From the NCBI GenBank assembly GCA_947305005.1, contig CAMZCM010000009.1, positions 31,497 to 95,496 of the forward strand: a stretch of 64,000 bases of DNA, written 5' to 3'. The notes beneath the pieces are model-generated. The model did not search any database. It was given only the letters and a program-made list of their open reading frames with translations, and was not told the origin of the DNA. The translations under genes and the position numbers were made by a program. This document shows, piece by piece, positions 35,636-43,751 of this stretch. This DNA comes from an uncultured Prevotellaceae bacterium. Lineage in GTDB: Bacteria > Bacteroidota > Bacteroidia > Bacteroidales > Bacteroidaceae. Each line of letters opens with the position of its first letter. Position 1 is the stretch's first letter.

Positions 35636-36844
35636 TCAGGCAACTTTGAGGGGCACAATCTTGTAGTACGGAATGTTGCCATGTTTGTAATGCTCGTAGC
35701 CGAGTTCCTTCATCGCCATTCCCAGATGTACCTTGGTGCTGTGGTTGATGGGCACAGAGGGGTACTCGGTTTGGATGAGCTGCAGGATCTGGTTCGTGTT
35801 GATGGCCTTCACCGTTTCGCCTTCCTGCGGTTTGCGGAAGCAAGCGACAACGATATCACCGATGTCCTTCTTCTCCGTAAAGTCGAGGTTCAGTTCCTGA
35901 ATGCGAGCCACCTCTTCGTTGTTGAACCAATAAGGTGCTTTCTGTTCACGCAACTCGTAGAGCACTTGGGCATAGAGCTGCTCGTAGTCGATGTCGCCAG
36001 CATTGTTGACATACTGCCCTTGCGGGATGGTGAGACAGATATAGCGACGGCTACCTGTGGCATCAGTCAAGGGATGGGGATTGTTGGTGGAGGCCACGAA
36101 CGAGGCGAAGCGCGGACGGTCCTCCTGGGAGCAGCCGTAGATGGGACGCCCGTTGACCTTGCTCTTCGAGAGCGTCTGCTTCAAAGCCGCATGCTGGCTG
36201 GGACGAATGGCATCGAGCTCATCCAAGTTCACCAACAGGTTGTTGGTCAACGCCATCTCCTTGTCGAACTTGTTCGAGAGGTTGAGGTGGTCAAGATAGT
36301 ATTGACGCAGATGCTGTGGCAACAGTCGGCGGAGAAACGTCGTTTTGCCACAACCCTGAGCACCTATCAGAGTAGGAACACACTCATTGCCGTGCAGGGT
36401 GTCCATCTGCAGCCAATGGGCGACAGTCGAACGCAGCCAGACAGACAAGAACGACAGTTGCTCGGAGCTGATGCCCGGCAGTCGGCTGAAGAGGTTGGCC
36501 ACATGGTTCTGTCCGTCCCATGCAGGCAGCCCATTCAAGAACTCCTGTATCGGATTATAAAGAGGAACTTCCTCCGATCGGACTACCTCCAGGATGTCCG
36601 CCTTCGGATTGTTCTCGCTGATCTCCATTCGCTTAGCCAGCAGGATGATGCTGTTTAGCGCCTCGGAGGTCAGAGGACGAAAATCCGACGTTTGTTTCTC
36701 GTCCTTGAGGGTTGCAAACTCTACCTTACCGTTCAGCACATTGCGACGGAGATGGTAATTCTCATGAAGGAACAGCTCAGCTGCGAGCATCCCTTCGGTG
36801 GTGGCATTTGATGCCTTTCCATGAATCGTCATTTCGTTTTCCAT
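35636..36844 (-). CDS. VapE-like (virulence-associated E) AAA+/SF3 helicase-type protein
   Basis: This is a 402-residue protein. The ATPase core has Walker A GAQGCGKTTFLRR (161-168), Walker B NLLVNLDELD (203-210), sensor ASTNN (251-255) and an arginine-finger-like GSRRYI (264-269). The C-terminal ~100 residues (NTNQILQLIQTEY; GMAMKELGYE) look like a winged-helix/DUF3874-type domain. There is no primase domain, unlike phage VapE proteins fused to primases. Such ATPases usually act at replication origins of phages, satellites or islands. It stands alone between inverted repeats. Confidence 0.82.
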   Translation of the reverse strand: MENEMTIHGKASNATTEGMLAAELFLHENYHLRRNVLNGKVEFATLKDEKQTSDFRPLTSEALNSIILLAKRMEISENNPKADILEVVRSEEVPLYNPIQEFLNGLPAWDGQNHVANLFSRLPGISSEQLSFLSVWLRSTVAHWLQMDTLHGNECVPTLIGAQGCGKTTFLRRLLPQHLRQYYLDHLNLSNKFDKEMALTNNLLVNLDELDAIRPSQHAALKQTLSKSKVNGRPIYGCSQEDRPRFASFVASTNNPHPLTDATGSRRYICLTIPQGQYVNNAGDIDYEQLYAQVLYELREQKAPYWFNNEEVARIQELNLDFTEKKDIGDIVVACFRKPQEGETVKAINTNQILQLIQTEYPSVPINHSTKVHLGMAMKELGYEHYKHGNIPYYKIVPLKVA

Positions 36845-36908
36845 GGTGAAAAATGTTTGTTGAAGTGATTAATTATTTAAGGTGTGCCTATTTCTCTCTA
36901 AGGCGTTG

Positions 36909-36916
36909 CAAAGATA
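36909..36916 (-). promoter_or_regulatory. vapE promoter
   Basis: TATCTTTG followed by GC lies 65 bases before the vapE ATG, inside the repeat-bounded unit. Confidence 0.65.
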
Positions 36917-36992
36917 CGAAATTTATTTTGCGGTTTACGAATTTTTGGATGCCATAATTTGCGTTTTAACATTTCCAACGTGCTTTTTTCTT

Positions 36993-37125
36993 GATGGGTA
37001 AGTTGGGGACCTCTTATGGGTACCTCTATGGGTAGGCCTTTCGCAAACACCTACCCATCGCGAAGTCCGCTGCCATAAAGGGCTCATCGCCTCTTATGGG
37101 TAGGAGGGTAGGTGTTTTTGTGAAA
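36993..37125 (-). repeat. Right inverted-repeat arm of the vapE unit
   Basis: It contains GGGTAGG/CCTACCC at 37030, 37050, 37098 and 37106, and an internal 9-bp inverted pair (37028-37036 with 37050-37058). Confidence 0.85.
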
Positions 37126-37219
37126 TGACGTATTTTTTGAGAGCACCAAGCAAAGGACATTTGAATTATTATTACATGACAAAGAGCGAACAGAATGCCG
37201 CTTTTTGCCCCTATAGGAT

Positions 37220-37287
37220 GTAACAATTGCTACTACACGTAGGAGCAAATTTTCCCTAGTGAGGGAACAAATTTTCCTTAGTATAGT
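37220..37287 (+). repeat. Degenerate ~22-bp tandem units, copy A of a dispersed family
   Basis: GTAACAATTGCTAC (37220-37233) is followed by two units sharing CAAATTTTCC (around 37245 and 37267). The same 14-mer and the same order of units occur at 57308-57375. Confidence 0.65.
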
Positions 37288-37398
37288 AGTTTTTGGCCCC
37301 TTCTCACAGGTTATGAAAGATTATTACAGGAGAGAAATCGAGCTCCCTTTCACCCGAATTTTGAGCATCATTTTTGGTGTAGCTACCATATTTATTAC

Positions 37399-37406
37399 TA
37401 CCTTTG
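37399..37406 (+). promoter_or_regulatory. Metallophosphoesterase promoter
   Basis: TACCTTTG followed by CGG lies 24 bases before ATG 37430, which rejects the longer upstream frame starting at 37259. Confidence 0.75.
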
Positions 37407-37429
37407 CGGAAGTAATATCTTATTTCATT

Positions 37430-38539
37430 ATGAAAAAGCATCTGATTTTGATGATATCGCTATGCTTGGCGATTGGCTTGCAGGCGCAGAGTCGTATTGA
37501 TCCGCAAAAGCTGAATGACCCTTCATCGTTTTCTCTCGTCGTCTTCGGCGATGTGCAAAACTACACGAAGAACAGTGCCTTTCAGCCTATCTATGAGCTA
37601 TGTACAGCTTGGGTCGCGGACAACGTGGAGAACCTGAACATCAAGGCGGTGCTGTTCACCGGCGACTTGGTGAATCGGAACGAATTCATTTCGCCCAATC
37701 ACACTTCCGAAAACCAGACCAGTAAACAGATGTGGGAGTGGTCGAGCCATTGTCTCAAACGTCTTGACGGAAAAGTGCCGTACATCATCGCCGCCGGCAA
37801 TCATGAATACGGATTTACCCGAGGCGATGAAGCCTTTACACACTACTCCGAATATTATACGCCTGAGCGCAACAGCGAGACTGCCAAACATCTGGTGGCT
37901 ACCTTCCCGAACCGTCAGGGACAGGCTTCGCTGGAAAATGCAGCGTGGGAGTTTCAGGATCAGAACTGGGGCAAGCTCCTCATCATCGGTTCCGAATGGG
38001 CCCCTCGCGACGAGGTGCTGGAATGGGCAAAGGGACTCTGCGACAGCAAGAAATATCAGAACCATAAGGTGATTTTCCTCACCCATTCTCTCTTACGCGG
38101 AAAGACGGCTAAATACACTGAGAATGAAAACTATAAGATACGGCCGCGCAATTGCGGAAAGGATATCTGGGAGAAGCTGCTCTATCCCTGCAAGAACATT
38201 TGTCTGGCGGTCTGTGGTCATACGGGACATCCAGCTGCTGAGGACGGAAAGGAGACGGGTAGCAGCTACGACCACCAAGTGAACAATGCCTATCGCTGCG
38301 ACAAGAATATGGCTGGGAAAAATGTCCATCAGATGATGTTCAATGTCCAGTACCTCGGTGGCGGCAACGGAGGCGACGGTTGGCTCCGTCTCTTGGAGTT
38401 TATGCCCGATGGAAAGACCATCAAAGCCTCAACCTACAGTGTTCTGTTCGGCATCTCGCATATGACCAAGCACTTAGCTCACCAAACAGACCCCTCCTGT
38501 CAGTTTGATATGGTCGTTGACGATGATACCGCTAACTGA
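37430..38539 (+). CDS. Exported calcineurin-like metallophosphoesterase
   Basis: This is a 369-residue protein with a signal peptide ending LQAQ. The metal-binding motifs are all present: VVFGDVQ, LFTGDLVNR, AAGNHEYG, FLTHSLL and CGHTGH. It hydrolyses a phosphoester in the periplasm or outside; the substrate is unknown. Its last 66 bases overlap the end of the converging glycerate kinase gene. Confidence 0.9.
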   Translation: MKKHLILMISLCLAIGLQAQSRIDPQKLNDPSSFSLVVFGDVQNYTKNSAFQPIYELCTAWVADNVENLNIKAVLFTGDLVNRNEFISPNHTSENQTSKQMWEWSSHCLKRLDGKVPYIIAAGNHEYGFTRGDEAFTHYSEYYTPERNSETAKHLVATFPNRQGQASLENAAWEFQDQNWGKLLIIGSEWAPRDEVLEWAKGLCDSKKYQNHKVIFLTHSLLRGKTAKYTENENYKIRPRNCGKDIWEKLLYPCKNICLAVCGHTGHPAAEDGKETGSSYDHQVNNAYRCDKNMAGKNVHQMMFNVQYLGGGNGGDGWLRLLEFMPDGKTIKASTYSVLFGISHMTKHLAHQTDPSCQFDMVVDDDTAN

Positions 38540-39568
38540 ATGGCGGATATTCTGCATCGCGACCTCTTTGCGCATCGCCTCGGCGAGGGTGATGTCGCTT
38601 GGGTTGATACATTCCACATTGGCGAAACCGGCCTTTAAGAGCGCTTGGTGATCGCTCACGCGGCCCGCTATCAGACAGACGGGAACTGTGCCTGATTGCT
38701 CCAAGACTCCCATCGGGAGCTTGCCCATCAGCGTCTGTCTGTCGGCAGCGCCTTCGCCCGTGATAACGAGGTCAGCATCCTGTACCAATTTCTTGAAGTT
38801 AATCGTTTCGAGCAATAGCTGTATGCCAGGCTTACATTCTGCATTCAGATATTGAAGGAAGGCGTAGCCGAGTCCACCGGCAGCGCCAGCACCTTCCATT
38901 TGCGAGCGGTCATAGCCCAAAAGCCTGGCAGAATCCTCAGCAAACTTACGTGCCCTCTCGTCTAAAAGCAAAACATCCTTGGGCGTTGCTCCCTTTTGTG
39001 GCGCAAAGATATAAGCTGCTCCGTTTTCGCCATAGAGTGGGTTCTTGACATCAGAGGCAATGGTAAAACGTATCTCTCTAAGCTCTTCTATCTCACGCCA
39101 TTGCGCTCCTCCGCAGAAAATGTCAGAGAGGGCCTGAATCAGTCCTCTGCCAGCATCACTAGTGGCGCTACCGCCAAGACCGACGATGATATGTCGGGCT
39201 CCTCTTCGGACAGCATCTGCCACCAGTTGTCCCGTTCCATAGCTTGTGGCCACCAACGGGTTGCGCTCCTCTATATTTAATAAGGTGAGCCCGCTGGCTT
39301 GAGCCATCTCTATCACCGCTGTCCCGTCCTTCAGCAGATACTTCGCGGTGATGGGACGCATCAGCGGGTCATACACAGAGACCTCAACGAGAGAACCGCC
39401 AATCGCCGCCTGGAAAGCCTCCAGAAAGCCCTCGCCACCATCACTAACAGGCACCTGCACGACCTCAGCCTCAGGACAAACCTTCCTGATGCCTTCTGCA
39501 GCTGCCCGATTCGCTTCCGCTGAACTCAGACACCCCTTGAATGAATCTATGGCAAGGACAACCTTCAT
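38474..39568 (-). CDS. glxK: Glycerate kinase
   Basis: This is a 364-residue GlxK/GarK-family protein. Motifs: APDSFKG-type start (VLAIDSFKGCLSSAEAN), VPVSDGGEGFLEAF, IVGLGGSATSDAGRGL and DLVITGEGAADRQTLMGKLP. It phosphorylates D-glycerate to a phosphoglycerate for entry into glycolysis. It is 48 bases after the histidine phosphatase gene and has no promoter of its own, so it is probably last in the dapB-lepB operon. Confidence 0.92.
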   Translation of the reverse strand: MKVVLAIDSFKGCLSSAEANRAAAEGIRKVCPEAEVVQVPVSDGGEGFLEAFQAAIGGSLVEVSVYDPLMRPITAKYLLKDGTAVIEMAQASGLTLLNIEERNPLVATSYGTGQLVADAVRRGARHIIVGLGGSATSDAGRGLIQALSDIFCGGAQWREIEELREIRFTIASDVKNPLYGENGAAYIFAPQKGATPKDVLLLDERARKFAEDSARLLGYDRSQMEGAGAAGGLGYAFLQYLNAECKPGIQLLLETINFKKLVQDADLVITGEGAADRQTLMGKLPMGVLEQSGTVPVCLIAGRVSDHQALLKAGFANVECINPSDITLAEAMRKEVAMQNIRHSVSGIIVNDHIKLTGGVCLVS

Positions 39569-39616
39569 TTGTTTTTTACCATTATGGTTTCACCACCCTT
39601 ATCCATTTACTTTATC

Positions 39617-40123
39617 TTACAGTGTCAAAATCCTATATTCTGCATTTGACATCTTGAGGATTTCACGAGGAAGCTTGCCATAATGCACAGCTTGGATGGC
39701 CTTATTGATAATGCCGTGACCGACAGCAAGGACCGTTTGATTAGGATAGTTAGTCTTTACCCATTCTATAAAAGATTGGGCACGATTCAGCAGATCATCC
39801 ATCTTCTCAACGTTATCAGGAAAGGGCAAGCCTTTGAGGTCGAAAATGTAGCGTCCTGTAAAATCACCCCAATCGCGCTCACGCAGCAAGGGCGTTGTTA
39901 CGACACTCATATTTCGTTGATCAGCGAGTATCTTGGCGGAATCGTATGCACGCTGTAAGTCGCTGGAAATAATGGCATCAAAGGGTATGGCAGAAAGTGA
40001 CGCGGCGAGTTCCTGAATCTGCGCAATACCTGTAGGGGCCAGCTCTCCTTGTCGCTGCCCCTGCATAATCATTGCTATATTATCTTTGGTCTCTCCGTGA
40101 CGAACGAGATATAATGTCGTCAT
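39617..40123 (-). CDS. Histidine phosphatase family protein (phosphoglycerate mutase-like)
   Basis: This is a 168-residue protein: MTTLYLVRHGETKDN start with the RHG motif, PFDAIISSDLQRAYDSA, and the second catalytic His in VLAVGHGIINKA. The substrate is unknown. Start 40123 is chosen because its ATG shares a base with the lepB stop (TGATG), giving coupling; a longer frame would begin inside lepB. Confidence 0.87.
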   Translation of the reverse strand: MTTLYLVRHGETKDNIAMIMQGQRQGELAPTGIAQIQELAASLSAIPFDAIISSDLQRAYDSAKILADQRNMSVVTTPLLRERDWGDFTGRYIFDLKGLPFPDNVEKMDDLLNRAQSFIEWVKTNYPNQTVLAVGHGIINKAIQAVHYGKLPREILKMSNAEYRILTL

Positions 40124-41580
40124 CAGTTCATATTTTCGACCCATCTAAACAATCGGTTCCAGCGGATATGGCCATCGAACCAGCTGCGATCCTTGTCGAT
40201 GGACAACCAGATCATGATAGGTTTGCCCACCACATGATCCTCGGGGACAAAGCCCCAGTAGCGGCTGTCAGCAGAGCAATGACGGTTGTCACCCATCATC
40301 CAATAGTAATCCATCTTGAAGGTATAATGCGTCGCCACTGTGTCATTAATCAGAATAGTGCCATCGTCCTTCACCTCCAGTTTATTGCCCTCGTACACCT
40401 TGATGGGGCGCTCATAAATAGGCAGGTTCTCTAGGGTCAGACGGATGCTCTCCCCCTTCTTCGGGATCCACACCGGACCGTAATTATCGCGTGTCCAGCC
40501 GTAGCCGCCGTTCAGAGGATACAAATCGCCCGTTACTGCCGACGTGTCCACGTCGATGCTATCCACGAGGTCCGTCATCTTCAGCAGCGCCTCGCGCGTC
40601 TGTGCTGTCAGCGGCATCGCTCCCGTCTGGTGCAGGGTGATGCAGTCATCGCTACTCAGGTGCAAATCATGCGCCACCTGCTCAGGCAAATCGCGGCGTC
40701 CATCACGCAAATGGACGTGATACATATATTGTACGTTGTCCGGCTCCTTATTCGGCTCGCCGTCCAAATAGACGATGCGGTCCTTGATCTCCAGTGTCTG
40801 TCCCGGCAGACCCACACAGCGCTTCACATAGTTCTCCCTGCGATCCACAGGGCGCGACAGGATCTCGCCGAACTCACTGCTATTTTCCGCAATATAATGA
40901 CGTCCAATCTGCATATAGGCGTTATGCAGCTTCCGTTGATCGATCAGCGACATGTTCTCTGGCGATGGCAGACGTCCGTTGTTCTGATATACTATCTGCT
41001 GACCGTAGCCGTAGCATAGGGCGTAGAAGTCAGCTGCCTGATACCTCGGGTTTGCCACCACCGTGTCGCCTGAGGGGTAGTTGAACACCACGATATCGTT
41101 CAGCTTCACCGGCTTCGGTGATACCCGTTTGTAGTCCCATTGTATCAGTTCGCTGTAGCTCTTCATGCCATTCGGCAACGTGTGCTGCACCAGCGGCAGC
41201 GACAATGGTGTCTGCGGCACACGTGGGCCATAGCTCATCTTAGACACAAACAGATAGTCGCCCACCAACAGGCTTTTCTCCAGCGATGATGATGGAATCG
41301 TATAGTTTTGGAAGAAATAGATATTCACGAAATACACAGCCACCAGCGCGAACACGATGGCATCGACCCACGACATGATTGTCCTCGTCACCGGGTTCTC
41401 CAGCTCCTTCCACCAAGTCCAAGGTACCCATTTCGTGATATATACATCAAAGATGAGGGGCACAATGATGATAGCCCACCAGGCATCCACCCAGGCGATG
41501 AACCAGATGTAGAGGGCCACGGCCACCACCATCTTCGCCCAATCCTTCCAGGTCAATTCTTTCTTATCAAGCTTTTTCAT
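40123..41580 (-). CDS. lepB: Signal peptidase I
   Basis: This is a 485-residue S26 protease with N-terminal membrane helices. The catalytic Ser lies in TIPSSSLEKSLLVGD and the Lys in RRENYVKRCVGLPGQ, followed by GDNRHCSADSRYWGFVPEDHVVG. Bacteroidetes LepB proteins are large because of an insertion between the Ser and Lys regions, as here. It removes signal peptides from exported proteins at the inner membrane. It is co-transcribed with dapB. Confidence 0.93.
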   Translation of the reverse strand: MKKLDKKELTWKDWAKMVVAVALYIWFIAWVDAWWAIIIVPLIFDVYITKWVPWTWWKELENPVTRTIMSWVDAIVFALVAVYFVNIYFFQNYTIPSSSLEKSLLVGDYLFVSKMSYGPRVPQTPLSLPLVQHTLPNGMKSYSELIQWDYKRVSPKPVKLNDIVVFNYPSGDTVVANPRYQAADFYALCYGYGQQIVYQNNGRLPSPENMSLIDQRKLHNAYMQIGRHYIAENSSEFGEILSRPVDRRENYVKRCVGLPGQTLEIKDRIVYLDGEPNKEPDNVQYMYHVHLRDGRRDLPEQVAHDLHLSSDDCITLHQTGAMPLTAQTREALLKMTDLVDSIDVDTSAVTGDLYPLNGGYGWTRDNYGPVWIPKKGESIRLTLENLPIYERPIKVYEGNKLEVKDDGTILINDTVATHYTFKMDYYWMMGDNRHCSADSRYWGFVPEDHVVGKPIMIWLSIDKDRSWFDGHIRWNRLFRWVENMN

Positions 41581-41638
41581 TATTCGTTATTTCGTTATTA
41601 CGACATTTCGAGGTCTTGCATCACAAGCTCATGCCTTA

Positions 41639-41660
41639 ATCTTTAATTCTTAGTCTTTAA
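41639..41660 (-). repeat. AAGAATTAAAGA-type repeat between dapB and lepB
   Basis: Short tandem words (AATCTTTAATTCTTAGTCTTTAATC region) fill most of the 80-bp gap. A related word appears inside the NodB gene near 47925-47950. Confidence 0.4.
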
Positions 41661-42377
41661 TCAGAACTTGAACAAGTCCCCCATTCCAAGCAGCCCTTCG
41701 TGCTCTGCCGTATATTCTGCCGCCAACACAGCACCCAATGCAAACCCCTTGCGCGAGTGCGCATCATGGGTGATGGTGATCAAGTCCGCCTCGCTGTCAT
41801 AGCGTACTGTATGGATTCCCGGCACCTCGCCACGACGGATATTGTCGATGCGCAGCAACTTTGGATCTGTCGTGTCCTCACCCCATGCCTCTTTGCGGTC
41901 AATGGCCGCCACGATGTCATCGGCCAGTGTGATGGCCGTACCGCTGGGGTGATCCAGCTTATGCACGTGGTGCGTTTCCTCCATCTCCACATCATACTGC
42001 GGGAAGCGGTTCATGATTTGTGCCAGATAGCGATTCACTGCGCCGAAGATGGCGACACCCACCGAGAAGTTCGAGGCCCAGAACAATGTCTTACCCTCGC
42101 GCTCGCACAGCGTTCGCATCTCTGCCTCATGAGCGGCAAACCAGCCTGTGGAGCCAGACACCACTTTCACACCCGCAGCGAAGGCGCGCTGTATGTTGCC
42201 ATAAGCCACCGTGGGGGCCGTGAATTCTATTGCCACGTCGGCGCTCTTGAACGCCGCACTCTCAAAGTCCTGTTGGTTATCGATGTCTATGCGGCACACG
42301 ATGTCGTGACCACGCTCCAAAGCAATCTGCTCTATCATACGGCCCATCTTGCCGTAACCAATCAATGCTATTTTCAT
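41661..42377 (-). CDS. dapB: 4-hydroxy-tetrahydrodipicolinate reductase
   Basis: This is a 238-residue protein: N-terminal NAD(P) motif ALIGYGKMGRMIE and catalytic segment ETHHVHKLDHPSGTAITLA with the His-His...Lys arrangement. It catalyses the second step of the diaminopimelate/lysine branch. It is first in a dapB-lepB-histidine phosphatase-glycerate kinase operon, with a promoter just upstream. Confidence 0.94.
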   Translation of the reverse strand: MKIALIGYGKMGRMIEQIALERGHDIVCRIDIDNQQDFESAAFKSADVAIEFTAPTVAYGNIQRAFAAGVKVVSGSTGWFAAHEAEMRTLCEREGKTLFWASNFSVGVAIFGAVNRYLAQIMNRFPQYDVEMEETHHVHKLDHPSGTAITLADDIVAAIDRKEAWGEDTTDPKLLRIDNIRRGEVPGIHTVRYDSEADLITITHDAHSRKGFALGAVLAAEYTAEHEGLLGMGDLFKF

Positions 42378-42399
42378 AAGGTTGTGTTAAAATGCGGGG

Positions 42400-42407
42400 C
42401 AAAGATA
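42400..42407 (-). promoter_or_regulatory. dapB operon promoter
   Basis: TATCTTTG on the minus strand lies 23 bases before the dapB ATG, divergent from the DUF2851 promoter. Confidence 0.7.
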
Positions 42408-42451
42408 GTACAAATTTATGAATCGTATGCTTGTCATTCAGTTTTTTATAC

Positions 42452-42459
42452 TATCTTTG
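42452..42459 (+). promoter_or_regulatory. DUF2851/dprA promoter
   Basis: TATCTTTG followed by CATG lies 25 bases before ATG 42484 and excludes the ATG at 42418. Confidence 0.75.
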
Positions 42460-42483
42460 CATGCCCAAACACATTCACCCCCT

Positions 42484-43731
42484 ATGGAGAAATTACTTCA
42501 CTACGTGTGGAAGCACCGCATCTTACCCCTATCACCCTTGTTCACAACGGATGGGCAAACCATAGAAATCATCGATGCCGGATTGCACAACAGAAACGCC
42601 GGACCGGATTTCTTTAATGCCAAGATACGCATCAACGGAACACTGTGGGTAGGCAATGTAGAGTTACATCTACGTTCTTCAGACTGGCAGCGTCATGGTC
42701 ATCAGGCCGACCCTGCCTACAATAGCGTGATCCTGCATGTCGCAGAAGAGGTAGATACCAAGGTCGTCACAGCTGATGGGCGTTGTCTGCCCCAACTGCA
42801 GCTCCCAATTCCCACTACTGTCCGTGAGAACTACGCCCGTCTGTGCCAAAGCGATGACTATCCCCGTTGCTGGCCCGTCATTCCAAAGATACCCCTCCTA
42901 ACTGTTCATTCCTGGATGTCTGCATTGTTGGCCGAACGCTTGCAGGAGCGGTCACAGCGTTGCCTCGACTATCTTTCCGCTGTCAACGGCGACTGGGAGC
43001 GGACATTGTTCATTACACTCGCCCGCAATTTTGGTTTCGGTATTAATGGTGATGCTTTTGAACGATGGGCCAAACAGTTTCCGCTTTACGCTGCTTTCAA
43101 GCACCATGATGATTTATTTCAATTGTCTGCGTTCTTCCTCGGCAGTGCCGGATTGTTGGAGCCTGGGGCTATTCCTCTTTCCCAACAAGCTGATACGATG
43201 ACGGAAGATGATCTGTCTCGCCTGCGCCAAGAGTGGGTTTATCTGTCACATAAGTTCCAGCTGTCACCCACGATGGAACCGAGTCTGTGGCGTTACCATC
43301 GGTTGCGTCCACATAACTTCCCGCATCAGCGTATCTTGCAGTTGGCACAGCTATTCCATCATCAGACCATAGGCCTCTCCGCGCTCCTCAGCTCAAGAAC
43401 TCGCGAAAACTTCCATGCGGCTTTTGAGGTTTGCAAACCCGCGTTATCTGCTTCAACATGTGATTTGCTCATCATCAATACTGTGTGTCCTATACTCTTT
43501 GCATACGGAGCAACCCACGATGATGAGACGATGCAGGAGCGGGCTATTCAATTGTTGGAGCAATTGAAACCTGAGAACAATTATATTATCCGGCAATGGC
43601 AACAATGTGGTCTCAATGTAGAGAATGCTGCGGACAGTCAAGCGCTGATTCAGCTCAAGCGTCTCTACTGTGATCGACATGACTGCCTCCGTTGTCGTTT
43701 CGGATATGAATACTTGAGAAGTGAAAAATAA
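42484..43731 (+). CDS. DUF2851 family protein
   Basis: This is a 415-residue cytoplasmic protein of unknown function found across Bacteroidetes. Recognisable segments: EKLLHYVWKHRI, IIDAGLHNRNAGPDFFNAKIRI, LWVGNVELHLRSSDW, and the cysteine-rich C-terminus YCDRHDCLRCRFG. The N-terminal half resembles a nuclease-like fold by its conserved Asp/Glu pattern, but this is not established. It lies 20 bases before dprA, so the two are probably co-transcribed. Confidence 0.85.
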   Translation: MEKLLHYVWKHRILPLSPLFTTDGQTIEIIDAGLHNRNAGPDFFNAKIRINGTLWVGNVELHLRSSDWQRHGHQADPAYNSVILHVAEEVDTKVVTADGRCLPQLQLPIPTTVRENYARLCQSDDYPRCWPVIPKIPLLTVHSWMSALLAERLQERSQRCLDYLSAVNGDWERTLFITLARNFGFGINGDAFERWAKQFPLYAAFKHHDDLFQLSAFFLGSAGLLEPGAIPLSQQADTMTEDDLSRLRQEWVYLSHKFQLSPTMEPSLWRYHRLRPHNFPHQRILQLAQLFHHQTIGLSALLSSRTRENFHAAFEVCKPALSASTCDLLIINTVCPILFAYGATHDDETMQERAIQLLEQLKPENNYIIRQWQQCGLNVENAADSQALIQLKRLYCDRHDCLRCRFGYEYLRSEK

Positions 43732-43751
43732 AAAATGATAAGAAGATAAAG

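Larger units (their letters stand above)
35482..37125. mobile_element. Candidate inverted-repeat-bounded vapE element (1.64 kb)
   Basis: Two ~133-bp imperfect inverted repeats (35482-35613 and 36993-37125) enclose one gene encoding a VapE-like ATPase with its own promoter. The outermost 37 bp (35487-35523 and 37083-37119) match at 35 of 37 positions. Each arm carries repeated CCTACCC/GGGTAGG heptamers and an internal palindrome. No transposase or integrase is present, and no clear target duplication was seen. Confidence 0.6.

Noticed and set aside
35681..36658. 325-codon open frame on the + strand
   Set aside because: It is antisense to vapE, whose protein has clear AAA+ motifs; the antisense product has no recognisable domain.
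35482..37125. Insertion sequence
   Set aside because: There is no transposase, and the ends are long, internally palindromic and not flanked by a visible target duplication.
37259..37429. N-terminal extension of the metallophosphoesterase
   Set aside because: A TACCTTTG promoter lies inside it, and a normal signal peptide begins at 37430.
41700..42617. 305-codon open frame on the + strand
   Set aside because: It is antisense to dapB and crosses its promoter; composition is that of a shadow frame.
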